Source of the DNA: Chelydra serpentina
Taxonomy: Eukaryota > Chordata > Testudines > Chelydridae
Reading direction: 5' to 3'
Length of the DNA stretch: 64,000 nt
NCBI GenBank assembly: GCA_037349315.1
Contig: JBAIAC010000033.1
Location: forward strand, 17,254,001 to 17,318,000
The position numbers and the translations under genes are program-made. Below are positions 23,101 through 38,100 of this stretch, one piece after another. The notes under the pieces were generated by a model. That model was not told the origin of the DNA. It did no database searches and saw only the letters and a program-made list of their open reading frames with translations. Positions within the stretch are counted from its first letter, which is position 1. Each line of letters begins with the position of its first letter.

Positions 23101-26100
23101 CACACTGAAGTGGCTAAACTCTCATTATCAGAGGGGTAGCCGTGTTAGTCTGTATCCACACAAAAAAACGAGGAGTCTGGTGGCACCTTAAAGACTAACA
23201 GATTTATTTGGGCATAAACTCTCATTGACTTCAATGAGGCCAGAATTTCATCCAGTGTTCACTGCCTTATTTTGTTGTCCTCCTTCCCTCTGTGCTGCAT
23301 AGAGGGTGAGATGCGGCACTCTGTAATTTGAATCCAATAAAATGTTATTGAGACACCATCTACCATGTAAACAAGCACTGTGGGCTTTCTACAAGCTGTA
23401 AAATGAGTCTTTTCTAATGTGGTGTTGATCAAATCTGATGAATGTTGCATAAGGACCAGGAGCAAGTAGGGCTGGCTGTAGATCTTAGCACCAGCGTTCC
23501 TAGTCTCAGACTTATTTTGCTTGGCAAAACTCATTGAATAAGTAACTATGGCATGAATGTTTTGAAAGATTAATGGCTTGATTCTCAGTTACATTAGGGG
23601 CTTGTCTACATTGGGAAATTGACTGGAATAGCTATTGCTGTAAACTATTCTGCAATGGCTGTTCCAGGATAGCTTCCCAGAGGGACACTCTATTCTGGAA
23701 TAAAAGTCATAAGCCCTAAGGTCCCTTTAAACTCTACTGCCAGCATAAAGGGGCCGGAAGGTGGGTGTGCATAATTTAGACCCACTTTCTGGCCCTTTTA
23801 CACTGCTGGAGCATTATAAAGAGGCATTAGCGAAAATGAGAATCAGGCCCTACAATTTCATCTTAATTTTAAGATGACCCTGCTAATTAAAAATTATGAG
23901 TTTGGGCCTCCAGTTCTGGAAAATTAGAAACGGAAGGCACAGAAGCCAATATGCCATCTAGCACAATTCCCCTTTGAGGGATGTCTGTATGTCAGTGGGA
24001 TTCAAGTGCATCAAGCTTTGTTTAAGGTTTTGTCACTATTTTGCACTTTGCTATTTGTCTTCCATTAGGAAATATGTTCTTTCAAGATTAACCTATGGAG
24101 GAAGCATTCCACTTGCTAAGTGACATTTCTACACGTTGCTATGGGCGTTATGCAAAGCTTACCCTGCCATGGAAGGTCTGTGGCAAGCTGAAAAGAAAAA
24201 GGAGATGTATTTTAAAATCCAGCTCCTCCCCCTTCTCCTCGAAGAGTTTGTGGTCCATCATTTTTCCTTATCCAGTGTTTCTGCCTTCTTTTGTTAGCTT
24301 TTCATCAGGGAGTTCTTGACAAAAAAGCATCCAGCATCAACCAGATGGCTGAAAGATGAAATTTAGTTGCCTGCATTGGTTCTTATATGTTTAATACTGC
24401 CATAAGGTTTTGATTATGCTACACAACAAGCCAAAACAAATTCCAAAGCTAATGGGGAGACATTCAGAGGAATCAGAATACAGGAAGTATTAAACACTAG
24501 CTCAAAGGGGACATAAGGGTCTGGAGAGTTGCCTTGTAGCTTATTGTAATCATGTTATGTGGGACTTGCAGTTTTTGGCAAAAACAACTGAACGTATGGG
24601 TTGCATTATAGTTTTGGGTCTCTGCCATAGGCTACCTTGTTAACTTGCTACATTAATTGCTTTAAGGAACTAAAGGTTCAATCCTGTAAAACGTTGTGTG
24701 CTCTGCACCCAGTTCAGCAAAGCACTTAAGCATGTGCTTAACTTTAAGCACGTGAGTAATCTCATTGATTTGAATGGGATTGCCCATGTGGATAAAGTTA
24801 AGCACATGCTTAAGTGCCTTGCTGGATAAGGGTCCGAATATTCAGCACCTTTGAGGATTGCACCCTAGATGGCCAAGAATTCAGTTGCCACAGAGACCAC
24901 ATCTCCGCATATGCCCCATGATAGCAGTTATCACTGTCCAGATGGTACTGGTTGTCTGTCCCCAGATTTGAGCCTGAAGAATATCGAAAATGGGCATGGC
25001 TTTTGGAGGTTCCTCAGCTTTGGAATTTGCTCCCACTTGCGGCTGCCAAAGCAGAGGTCTGGTGACTTTCAAGAGCTGATGTGAAACACACCTTTTTAGT
25101 CTGTCCATCTCACTAGCAGGGGGTTCATTATTGTTGAGCAGCAGTGAGATGGTGGGAGATACATCTGATTTTTGTAGCCACAGGGAATGGCAGTCTGTAA
25201 TCAGGGCCAGCGCGCCCACTAGGCGACCCTAGGCGGTCGCCTAGGGCGCCAGGAGCTGGGGGGCGGCTGGCCGCGGCTGCCTCCCACCTCCCAGCTCCGC
25301 GGCTCAGCCGGGAGCGAAGGAGTGGCTGGCCGTGGCTGCTGCCCGCCTCCCAGCTCCGCGGCCAGCTGCCCCCCACTCCCAGCTGAGCCGCGGCTGCTGC
25401 CCGGCTCCGCAGCTAAGCCAGGAGCCGGGGGGGCGTCTGGCCGTGGCTGCCTCCTGCCCTCCCGGCTCTGGAGCTGAGCCGGGGGGGGCGGCTGGCTGCG
25501 GCTGCTGCCCGCCTCCCACCTCCATGGCTCAGCCGGGAGCGGGGGGGGGGGGGGAGGAGGGGGTGGTGGCTGGCTGCGGGCAGGGGGCTGAGCTGCGGCC
25601 CACAGGAGGTGGGGAGGCTGGCTGCTGCGGGGGGGGGGCGGTGTTAGCTGGGGGGAGGGCGCAGGGGGGTGGTGTTAGCTGTGGGGGAGGGCACGGGGGG
25701 CGCAGGGCTGGTGCAAGGAAGTTTCGCCTAGGGCATGAAACTTCCTTGCACCGGCCCTGTCTGTAATGTTTACTTTGTAGGTTTTTGGACTAGCTCCTAT
25801 CTGTAACAGAAGCTCTGGTAATTCTTATAGAAGAGGCAATAAACTCCAGTTCAGGAGATATGCATACTGACCTACTGCATTACATAAATCCAGCTGGATC
25901 AATTGTCAGCCATGTTCGTACAATTAGGGGGCCTGTCCCTGCATCACTTGCAAGTTAATGAGAGTTTGTGTGCACAGGAAAGGCAGCATTAAGTCCCACT
26001 GACGATGATACTACATAGGCGCAATCATATTAAAAAGGAATCCTTTGGGAGGATGCAGGAATGAGACTACCTAGGGGCCATACTGTGGCTAAAATGGAAC

Positions 26101-29100
26101 AGGTTTCGGCAATGGAAAGGATGATCATGTGGCGCAGGCACTCGACTGGCAATTAAGTGACCTGGGTTCAGTTCTCGGCTCTGCCACAGACTGCACAAGT
26201 CACGTCATCTTTCTCCCGCCCCTCCCCCCATCCCCTGTATCTAAAAGAAGTACAATAATCCTACCTTTCTCTCTGCCTTCGTTTAGACAACAAGCTCCTC
26301 GCGGCAGGGGCTCTCTGTTACTATGTGTATGTACAATACCTAGCCTGTTGGAGCTCGACCTTACTTGGGGTCTCTCGGTGCCACCAGAATACGGGTTTGT
26401 TTATTATTAACAACATTTCCCCGTCTGCTTCCCCTGAGAGGTTGCCCCTATGTGACACTAACAAACAGCAACTGAAAAATAACCCAGTTATTAAACATTT
26501 TAAGATATGACCATTCACATTTAGAATGCAAGTCGTAAAAGCTGGGTACATCCTTGCTTGCATTCAGTACTGCTGTTTCCAGTCAGTCCTGCAGCATTAT
26601 CCTTGTTTTCTATAATAGCTCCTGCTCCTTGCCAAACAATTTCACGTTGGGTCTGATCCAGCTCTCATCGAAGTCATTGGAAAGACTCCAATGGATCAGG
26701 CCCAGGAGGACTAGTGCTGGGAAGGGAAGGGGAAATCCACACTTTTTGTATGTGACTAAATGTGAACATTTTTCAATCAGCTGAAAAACAAAAGGAAAAA
26801 GGAGGAAAATAATGACTAAACAAGAGCTTTTTACACCAAACCGTTGTCATCAGCCCCACACCCTCCCAAGAGGAGACCATGGATCTTTCATGTACTCATA
26901 GTGCCAAGAATACTGTCAGCATTCAGCAATAAAAATGACAGTCATTTTCAGAATGAATATGGGCATTTTTCCCAACCCACCTACCTACAGTAGGTGCTTT
27001 TCTGTTAATGGATTCAAGTTTAGGGGTTATATAGCCTTCGCGAGGAGAAACCTAACTACAATATCAAACAGAGTGATAAGTGATAAGAGTGGAAAGTTTA
27101 AATATTTTAATAAGAGATTCTGGCTGGTAGAAGTTTTCATTTGGAGGAGAGTATCTTTTATTTATTTTGTATTGGGATGATAAACAAAAGTCAGTTTTTA
27201 CTCTCCAAAGCTAAAATACTGTTGGTTGCTTTGCCTGAAATGTTGGCAGCTTCTTCAGGCTTTTTGGAGCTTTAAGACCTATGTTCAGCATTGACTGAAA
27301 CCTCTAGCAGAGACTCCCTTACAATATTGTTAGCGGTGAAGCCTATGGTTAGGGTTGCCCAACACTTTCCATTATAAGACCCTGTTTTCAGTTGCTTATA
27401 ACTTTGCCAAACTTAAACTGTTCAGGCTGAAATTTCCCATGCTGAGTGTCTACCCCAGGCTGATTTTTTTTTTAAAGTTTCAGCTAATGTGGTCTAGCTG
27501 TTTCCAAGAACAAGATTGGGAGAAGTGGGGAGACATTGTTTTGTCGATCCAAAGTACATTTTTTCAGCTGTTTAGTTGAGTCTCCATGTTGTAGAGCAGG
27601 TATTTAAAATTGTATGGTAAGTGTCACCCTGGTGTCAGGGCTGAACCTTTTGTGATCCCCATGAATAATTTGCCTGAGTTATAAGCCTCTGAAAATCTTA
27701 GTTTGCACATGCTCCATAGAGATTTGCTAGAGTCTAGCAGCTAAATTCTCCATATGACTTTCCCTGTTCCCTCCATATGACTTTCCCTTTCCTCTTGCTC
27801 TGCCATGCTCATCTCCTTCAACCTCAGAGACAGCTTCTGCCTATTCGACTGCCTCACCCACTGAGGCAGACTAATATTGCCTTACTCAGATCTGAGGTCC
27901 CATGAAAAGGGCCCTTAAGAACGGTTCCAGGATGACTTGGTTCATCATTTTCTCTACTGACCTGGTCTTGGGGCCTAGCCACAAGATCCCATAATCTTTG
28001 AGCCACTACCCATTGTTATGCTCCCCAGGGAAATGGTTCAACCCAAAACTGGATCCTACACGTCTCTGGAGTCAGTCTCAGTCTATCTAAGATGGCAGCC
28101 TTCAACAGAGGCTAGGTGCCCGCCTGCTTGTTGCTTACTGTGTTCATTCTTCCCCTGCTGCATGTGTCATTCTCTCAAAGATACGGAGGAAGGCCTTTGG
28201 GTCATCACCTAGCCCCAGCTTCAAAAGACCAGTTACCAGCCAGCCTGAGCTTCCCTCTCCATTACTAACCACATTTCCCTAAGTGCCTTGGCCCAACCGC
28301 TTCTACAGCTACTCCTGTTGCTGGAAATGGGCCTTTTACCACTGCTGTTGAGTGGCAAATTGTACCTTTTGTTGCTTTTGCAGACTGTCCATCAACTGCA
28401 GGACTATTGCCTGGATCTGCCGCTATAACACAGCTGTTGGCTGCTGCTGTTACACCATCACCAATAAGCTGATCACCGTATCCATCTTCTTAATTACCCA
28501 AGCTAGATGGGGGTCAGTCAATCCTCTAGGGTTCACTTTCCCCCTTTCTTTTTTTCTTGGCACCAGCAATCCTCCTCACACTCCCCCTGTATCAGGGACT
28601 GGTTGCACTGCCCACATTCTCCACCGCATGTAACGTGGCAGGGCTTCTCCAAAGCTCTCAAAGACACAGTGCAGCACCCACAGTCCTTTTGAGGCAAGTT
28701 TCCTGTTCAAACTAAAACAAAACTGCTTCCCCTCCCAGAGGATTCTGGTGGTGACAGTGGTAGTGGTTGGTGATGCTGCTGCTGCTTCCTCAGCCAGTGC
28801 TGACTCACTGGATCGCTCTCTGGCCCTTTCTTTATAGACTCGGATGTGGCTCCCCCTCCATAACTGGCCCAACTGGAAGTACTTGTTCTGGCACAGCAGA
28901 GCTGGACCTACTTCAGTTACAGGGGCCAGCCAGCCACCCTGTGACAGCCACTTTTGAGACAATGAAAACTTTTGAGTGCTTGACTTTGCAACCTTAATGA
29001 TCTTTTAACACAAGATTGTTGTGGGTTTTTTTTGTATGTTTGTTTATTTGTTTTTGGATAAAATCTGATATAGGGTAAGTAGTCCCTGATGGAAAGGTGT

Positions 29101-32100
29101 ATTAATGTAACAGGAGTTATACTAGGCTGTTTTTATATTGCTAGTTTGCAGCTTTCAACACAATTGAGCCTGGCCAGTTTTCTTGTTTATAACTCAGTGT
29201 ATTGCTGGTAAGAATTCATTTAATTACATTTTAAATAGAGTATTTTTAGAGAGGGATTTAAGTAAACATCAAAAGGAAAGAATACTTTACTTTAGATGGA
29301 AAATGTGAATCTTGTGTGTAATTCATATAGGGCAAAAGTCCAAGATTATTGAATTTCACATCAAAGGTCATTCAAGCATTCTGTAATCAAGAATAAATAG
29401 GACTTCATTTTTTTCAATGATTCATTGAATGTAAGAAGTAATAACCAAAAAAATGTAGAGAAAGAGAACAAAAAAAGACTCAGGCTGCAATCTGAGAATT
29501 ACATATGCCTGATAAATGCTTTTTATATTTTATATATATATAAATACACACACACACACACACACACAAGCTGCATGGAAAGAATGTGAACCAAAACTCC
29601 CATTTGTATTTTACACAGTTTTGTTTTCATCAGTATGGATTTCTCACTGTCAACAAGACATTTGGCCTACACTAAATGGCCTATGCTAAGAGGGGTGGTA
29701 CACAGATCCAGAAGTGTGGAGAGGCACAAAAATCAAATGCACATTTTGTTTAGGTTATACAAAAGCTGAGTGTGTAGTAAGCCATTCAAAAGATTATTTC
29801 ATCAGCATTTTATCAGTATAGGACTCTGAAATGGCAGCTCTGACCTACTCTTAAGTCCTTATTGTTGAACTTAGCCCAGGTCTACACTAACCCCCCCTGT
29901 CGAACTAAGATACGCAACTTCAGCTACGTTAATAACGTAGCTGAAGTCGAAGTACCTTAGTTCGAACTTACCTGTGGTCCAGACGCGGCGCGCAGGCTCC
30001 CCCGTCGACTCCGCCTACTCCACTCGTCGAGCTGGATTACCAGCGTCGACGAGGGAGCACTTCCTGGTTCGATTTATCGCGTCTTGACAAGACGCGATAA
30101 ATCGAACCCAGAACATCGATCCCGCGCCTCCGACACGACGGGTAAGTATAGACCTACCCCTAGTTATGGCAATGATTCCTGTTCATGCTGTTGGTAAGTG
30201 GCTGAGAGGTTGAGCAGTTTGCTAGGAACTATGCAGTTGGACAACTGGAACAGCTATTTCTGAGGTCTAGGGCTCTATAGTCCCTCTGATGAGGGATATG
30301 AGGAGACCAGGCATGAAGATATAGACAATATTGTCAACATTTGTCAGCCCTGCTGTCCTTGTTTGTGATTTCATTTCTGGAGTTTAGGGCATTGCCTGGC
30401 TAGTTCATGCTGCTCAGTGCAAGGTCAGTAGCCTACTGGTATCACCGTCATGGATGAAGACAGGTCAGGTCCCCTCAAGGTCTTTAGTTTACCTAACGTC
30501 AATGGGCTTAAGTGGCTGTCAGGTTTCTTTAAGGAAGAATACTCTACAGCCAATGGCCCACTCTACTGATAGTTTACTTAGATATTTCGATTACTTCTGG
30601 TCCTCTACCATTGAAAATGTGGGTTTGCTCCTTCTAGGTCATCCTGGTGCACAGATGATTGAAGACGGGTGCACAATGACAACCAGACACTAAGTCTGAT
30701 CATCACACCTGGATCACCTGGATCGATCGGACTTCAGCTGTCATTAAGACTGCACCAATCACAACACGTCTTCCATTCTTCTCACACTCTTGCCTTTCTT
30801 CTCCACGTTCGTCCGAAACGTTTAACGATGTCATCTTCCCATCTTCTTGGAGGCCGACCGGGGGGGGGTCTTTTCTGTTCTCGCAGGTACCACTCAGCAA
30901 TGATTACGGTCCACCTGTTATCCGTGAGCCGTGCTGTGTGGTCACCCATCGCATCTTGTTATGTCTGCTTTCCACGACAATATCTTTCACACCGCTGCAT
31001 TCTCTGATGATTTCATTTGGTATACGATCCAGAAGGGAGATTCCCAACATAGCTCGTTCCATTGCCTTTTCAGCTACCAACAGCCGTTGCTCTTCTCTCT
31101 TCGTCAGTGCCCACGTTTCACTGCCATACAGCATGGCTGGCAGCACTGCTTAATTGAAAATATTTTTATGTGTGGTTTTAAGTCTGATCATAGGGGGATT
31201 AAAATATTATAGTATGGGTAGGAGCATTTGCTTTTTCTTCACCATAGCATCTACAAATCACATCTATCAGCACAGTTCTGAGTTGTGGATAGCCTGACAA
31301 ATGTAACCTGCCTTCATTTGGAAACAGAATTAAGTATTTCTTGCCGCAAGTTTTCTATGTACTACGCACACAAAACTTGCACTTATATTGCTGGGATGTC
31401 TCTGAATCATGTCATCTGTAAAATGTGGATACTTACCTATCTCACAGGGATATACTGAGAGGGTGAAATACATTTATGCCTATAAAGTGCTCTGAGATCC
31501 TTGGGTAGAATTGCGACAGAAACACAAAATATTATTTTATCAGTCACTTGTCAGCTGGTATTTTAAGCAATTCATCTTGTAGAATAGAGATTTTTTGTAA
31601 TAAGAAGATGCCTTTAAAGAATGGAAGTGTCTGTCGGCAAGAAGAGAAGTAAACTTCTGGGCCAGTCATCCTTGACAGTATGTCTTCAATTTTCATTTCA
31701 AGCGTTTGAGCCCATTCAGTCTTTAAACTCATTGATAGAGTACTGAGATTGGTGCAGGCAGACTTGCTGGAAGAGATAAATGAATCTGGGTATTATCTGC
31801 CTAATAATGCTAATCAGGACCAACATGGAAAAGATTTAAGCCACAGAAGCATGCAGCTATTGAAAAGCGAAAGGCACAGGAATGTGTAATTGAAAGGAGC
31901 AATATCAGAAGAACATTCATTTATGGTGACAAAATGGCATCACTGAGACAAATGAAAATAAAGCTGTTTTGGAGCAGTGTCAGAAAGGCCCAGTATATAC
32001 TCCAAGCATTTCATTTAGAGTGTCAAAACTTGCAGAAAATAAGACAATTTAGAACTGACAATGGACCACATCCACCTTTACCCACAGGTCATTGCAGTCT

Positions 32101-35100
32101 CAGTACAAACGGATTCTCTAAAGCCTGATATGAATTTAGTTGTTTAGGGCTAACGCACAAAGGGAAGTGCTCAGCTGTATTTCTGCTAAATGAGTCTAAA
32201 AACATTATGGACAGTAATAAATTGGGAATCACTGATTTATCAGCTCGATGGTATTATCCAGTGCAGTTACTCCACTGCTTATGAATGACAGTACTCTGTT
32301 TTCAAAATTTAAATGAGTATAGTAGTGAATACAACATAAGCTAGTGGCTTGGCTTTTAATGTTGCCCAGTTCCTTATGAAAGTGACCTAGATTTTCCTCT
32401 GATGCAGTTGTCATAGACTGGAAGTACCATAGAAATTGATGGTCTTGGCCTTTGAGAAAAGCGACATGGAAACACCTGCTAATGCCTATATAAGAGCAGT
32501 GTACAGTGGGGGAAGAATTGAAAGGGTCTAGGATACGTTGTACAAGGGTCTGTGGCAGGGAAACTACTTGGTCCTTGGGGAACATGTGGTTAAATCCAGC
32601 TCAGCTTCCCGCAGGTGATCATGGGAAGACTGATCATATGATTGGCTGATGAGACAGAGGGGGCAGAATGCCTCTGGGAAAGCTGGAAATTACACAGAGG
32701 TGGTTGGGGAATTGAATCCTCCTTCCTCCTGGTACCTGTGTGATAAGCTCAAATAATGGCCATAGCTTATGGGGAGAAGTAGCAAATACATCTGTTTCAC
32801 TCCTAGTTTTGTACCCTGTGGTCCTGGGATCAGCATATGGGCCTTGGGAAGTATCCTTTACAATGAATATCACAGAGTGCTGGATTAAATAAGACATCAC
32901 AATGTATGTGCCCTTGAACAGGCTTCTGTTGAGTGGAAGGTTCCTGCAGAGGGATTTTTTGAATTGCCTTCAGTGCCTCAAAAAGCACTGTCCTTAAACA
33001 GACCCACATACGCCTGGGATTAGCACTCAGCACTGGCCTGGTTCTAGACCCATACAAGTAAATGCCCAATGGTGAGTGCTTGAAAATCCCAACCACTGAC
33101 ACTGCAGGGTATCAATTTTATCAATAGCAGTTTTTATCCTATTCAAAATGATAATGCAAAACACTTTTCCAGGTACAGATAGAAGTGTCACCTCTTGTAA
33201 CTGACTGGGCCATGGGTGGCCTAGTGATGGAAGCAAGAGTTCAGCCTACCAGTTAGAGCTGGGTCCAGGATGTATAGAGTCCAGGAAACAAGCCAAGGGT
33301 CAGTACCAGAGAGACAGAAGCCAAATGCCAGAGCCAGAGGGTAAACCAGAGCTATAAGCCAGAGGCAGAGTCGGGGATCAAAGCCAGAAGTCTGAAGCCA
33401 GAGGGGAGCAGGGTCTGGAACAGGGTTGGAACAAGGGCTGAAAGAAAGCAGGCTCAGGGACTAGACCAAGAACAAGCACAGCTGCGGGCACAGTAGACAT
33501 TGAGAAGCTGCTGACCTGCTTTCGGGGCCAGTATAATTAGCTAAACCAGCAGCCAATCAGGGGCTCTGTCAGTTCCAAGGCATTGCAGCTGGGCTTATTG
33601 GTTGCAAAAGTTAGTCAGGGAGCAGGCCAGCAGCTGGTCCTAGCTGATCTGGTCCCTGACGCCCCTCTCTAGTTATCACAAATAAATGGATCCCCCTTTT
33701 AGGGATGTTGCAGATAACACTTCTGCAATCTTTAGGATGGATCTCCTTTTCCCGAACCCTTCTGTCCAACCTGCACATGGAAGCCTCCACCACTTCCTCC
33801 CCAGCTTTTAACATTTCAGCATCTATCGTAAGTCTAGCACTTTCTAACTGTTCAGTTGGTTTATAGCCTTAGTTACTTCCTCAAAGGTGATTGCTTTTAG
33901 TGATACAGGTAAGTCCACTGTTTCATCACATCTCAGTGAGTGTTAGTGGTTCTGACTGGTTAAGAACAACCTGGAAATGTTGCATCCAATGGGCTCTCTC
34001 TTCTTACTCTGGTTAAAATTGTACCCTCTCGAGCCTTCACAATGCCACAACAGTTCAAGAATTGTGATGTCAATTGTTTAGATACTAGAAAAAGCTTTTT
34101 AGAATTCTCTTTCTTGTATGCCTCCTCAGCTTCTTTTACTTTATTTTCCATCTCTCCTCTGGCTGATATTTTAACTTCCTTGTCTTTGTCTGCATATTCT
34201 TGTTGCAGAATAGCTCTTTTGCTGCGGTCCTGTGCTTGTTGAATTCTCTTCTTTAATTCTTTCCTCTCTTCAACAAACCACCAGGGATTGGTTGGAGCCA
34301 TTCTTCTTTCTTACATCTTTTCGCCCCCACTGTAGTCCTGGCTGCATCAACACTTGCTTCTTTGAAAAACTGCCATTGTTCTTCTATGTCATCCATATGT
34401 GGCTTTAACTCTTCAAATCTATTGGTTTAAGGTTGTTATTGGCATAAGGCAAGGTTGCATACTATACCTACTGCTCTTGTGCATTGTTATAGACTTTGTG
34501 ATGAGAACAGTGATGGCTGCTGCCGAGAACATTGATGTTGTTTGGACAAGAGATAATATGCAAGACTTACATTTTGCAGATGATATAATATCGGTTCCCA
34601 ACTTGGATGGAATTAAAAGACTCTTTTTGAGCATAAAAGCAGAAGTGGTCAAAGTGGGACTTTGTATCAGTACACAGAAGACCACGATCATGGAGGCAGG
34701 AGAGAATGCTGTCAGCACTGTCAAATGAGTGACTGATGGAGAAGAGTTTAAAAGAATTGATGACTGTCTATTTTGGAGGTACAATATCTGCTAATGGTCA
34801 GCTCACTAAAGAAGTGAGGGCAAGAATCAACAAAGCCAGTGGATATTTTTCCAGTTTGTCAAACAGCTGGAAGAGTAAGAAGATATTTCTACACACTGAA
34901 ATGAGATTGTACAATGCTATTATCCTCCCAATACTACTGTATGCCTCGGAAATGTAGCAGATGGTGGAACTGCCTGCATTCCACCAGTGTTGTTAAAGAA
35001 TCATCTTGGGGATTCGTTGGCGAGATCGTCTAACCAATATGGAAGTGTTGTGTTGCACAAGTCAGCAAACTGCAGACTCAATAATCAGACAGAGACAACT

Positions 35101-38100
35101 ACAGTGGTTTGGCTGTGTCATCAGGTTACCCCCATGGCAGAAGCACAAGCTATAGATTGGGTACCTGCTGGAGGGAAGAGAAGAGATGGAGGACAAAGAA
35201 TAACTTACTGCAGGATGATCAAAAAGAATGTGACCATCATGCAGACAACTTACCATGGAGTCAAATATCATGCTCTGGACAGACAGTAGTGGGAAAAATG
35301 AGTTGTCTCATGTGCCAATGGGCACAGGAAATTCCAAAGCTAAATTATAGATTTTAGGACCTTTGTGTCCACAAAAATAAACTACCCCAACATACGGTAG
35401 AAATGTGCTGAAGGTGTAGAAATTAATAGGGAAACATACATTGGTACATAATATAGAACAATACTGTTTACACTGGTCTCTTCCCTGTACTGTCAGGATT
35501 GGGAGGAGTTGTCACAGTAATTCAATATTCACTTTTGGATTTTTTTCCCCCCTTAGGAAAAATATTTATCCCTAAAGAAAAGCCCATAGAAACCCACATC
35601 GAGGAGAAGGTAACCCTGGAGCCAGAATTAGAAGAAGCCCTGGCCGGTGCCTCTGATACTGAGCTCTATGACCTTGCAGGTTAGTTAATGTGTTTGTAAG
35701 TGTACAATCTTCTTCAGCCCAGCACTGCCTGGCCCTTCCACCAGGAGTTTGAGTTTTCACAGCATGCTCTATTCTTACACTGGTTAGACCTGGTTATCTT
35801 CAGCCTCTCTATCACTCACCCTATTTTTAAGCCATTATGGAATCTAGGCCTCTAAAATGTGCACAGATGTTAGAAATGAGAAGCAAACACTGGTGAATAA
35901 GCGTTAGTATGGGCTCAAGCCTGCATCGTTCTAATGGTGTCACTAATGCATTTAGTTGTATGCACTTTGAGTGGGGGGGGGGATTCGCAACTTGAGGAGA
36001 CACTTGTGCTAGCTATCATCGAGCTAGCATGCTAAAAATCGAGTGTAGATGCCTCAGCACGAGTGGCAGGAGGGGTAAGTGCCCCAAGTACGGACCCACC
36101 CAAGACCCTAGGGACATTCTCAAGGTGGTTAGCTGCTCATGCTGTTGCCACATTCTGTTTTTAGCATGCTAGCTTGATGAGAGTTAGCATCAGTAGGTCT
36201 CCTCAAGCGGAGACTCATACCCCCAGCTCGAAGAGTAGACTTGCCCTGAGTGTCTTTTCACTTCAATTGCATTGAATTCCCACGCTCATTGGAGGTGCTC
36301 AGCACCTTCCAGAATTGGACCTTCAATATCATTCAGAGCAACGGTTTTCACTATTTTGTAAGAGACACAATGTCGTGTATCCGCAAACATATTTTAAACA
36401 ACCAGAACACTGTCCAGCGACATCCAATGTGCACCTCACACAAAATATGCTATCTACAAAGTTTCCGGTCCATATTCTACCCTCATTTCACACAGTTACC
36501 ACTGGTGTGGATGAAAATGTGGCTCTACATTAGGTTTTTTGTTTGTGTTTTACAATGGTCAATACTAGAGCTGGTTGGGAATTTTCCATTGAAATAAATT
36601 TTTTTTTTTTTAAACAGAAAGTTCACTTTTCAGATAAATGAAATTTTCCATGGAAAATTTCAACTTTATTGATTTTTTTTTTCAATTTTTCATTGGGAAA
36701 ATCTAAAAATATTTCAGTTTGTTGAACTGAGTTGAAACATTTTGTTTGGAGTCAGTTCAACATTAAACAACATTTGCCTAAGGTGCCGCATTGCAACAGA
36801 GGAGTTGTAGTTCAGATGCTGCATGTCCCCATTCTCTCCTATGTGCTGAGCTCCTTTGCCAGACTATGTCTCCCATGATGCACTGCAGTCTCTCCTCTGA
36901 CCAAACCCTGTGGTGAATCATGGGCACTGTAGGACTGCAGTACATCATTCAGCCAAAACAAATGTAGAAATATCAGAATTTGACCTGAGATGGAAATTCC
37001 AGTTTCTGCTCAGCTGTAGTCAGTACCCAACCCACTGTACTAGAATGTACAGCACAAATGAAGACTAATATATGATTGTATAATGGCCCTACCAAACAGA
37101 GGGTTGCAAATAGCCCATAATGGCAGTGTAATAGGCACAAGTGATATTATCTGTAGATAGTCACTCTCTTCAGTGTCTGGAAAATCTGATTGTAGAGGTA
37201 AAAATCCACAGTGAGTCATTCATTCTTGATTCATAGATATCTGTACTCAATAGAAAGGCTCCCTCGGGTCCAAGCAGGCAACTAATCCGAGGAAAAGGAT
37301 CAGATACCCAACAGTTATGTTGTTTCTGATAGTACATAGAATACTGTGGAAACTGCCTAAGATAATTTTTATTTGCTGTCTCTTTTATTGAAGTCTGGTT
37401 TCTTTCATCAGCCTATTTCTAGTTCTCATATAAATCCTTATTGCTGTGTCTTCCATTATGTTTAAATGTTTTCTTCCCTCTGCCCCATACTTTAGCACCC
37501 ACAGAAATCCCAAGATGGTTATGATGTGCATGTATGAATGTAAGTGTACCAGGTTATAGACACATAATATGCATGCATCACTGGTGCATTTGTAGGAAAG
37601 ATCCTATAGTCAAGTTCTCCAGTCTTTCAATTTATAGTATTAGAGGTTAACCAAGCCTCACCTATGAACACAAATGACCCAGGAGAGTAACAACTCTCTG
37701 ACTAATAATCTAGCTAGGGAACTAAAATTGGAATTTGTAAAGTGCATGTTTCTTTTGCAAACTTTATTAACATTGGGTTCTACTACTGGCATTTTTATGT
37801 TTATAGCTGTTCTTGGGGTGCACAACATGGTCAACAACCCACAGTTTGATGAAGAAGGAACCAGCAGTAAAGATGGAAAAGGAAGCGTGAGAAGTAAGTA
37901 AACAGATGTCCTTTGCAGTCTACTTGTGTTCTTAGGTAGTTATATACATGTTGGGGGTAGTTGGTCTAATCAGTATAGTATCACTAGACCAATCCTTGAT
38001 TAACCCAATATCATTAATCATGAGGAGGTGCTCTTAAATTAAATATAATTTAAATTAAAAATTCATACTATCAACAGTGTGCTACACAAATAAATCACTC

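Noticed and set aside
25128..25766. Pro/Gly/Ala-rich frames of up to 144 residues
   Set aside because: Contained in the GC-rich hAT element bounded by an 8-bp duplication.
28300..28970. A host gene in the 128-residue - strand frame
   Set aside because: It has no domain I recognise and its surroundings look like a decayed retroelement; kept only as a weak repeat call.
33290..33420. CRISPR-like or satellite array from the CAGAGCC/CCAGAGG units
   Set aside because: The units are short, imperfect and without spacers, inside an LTR; no CRISPR is expected in an animal genome.
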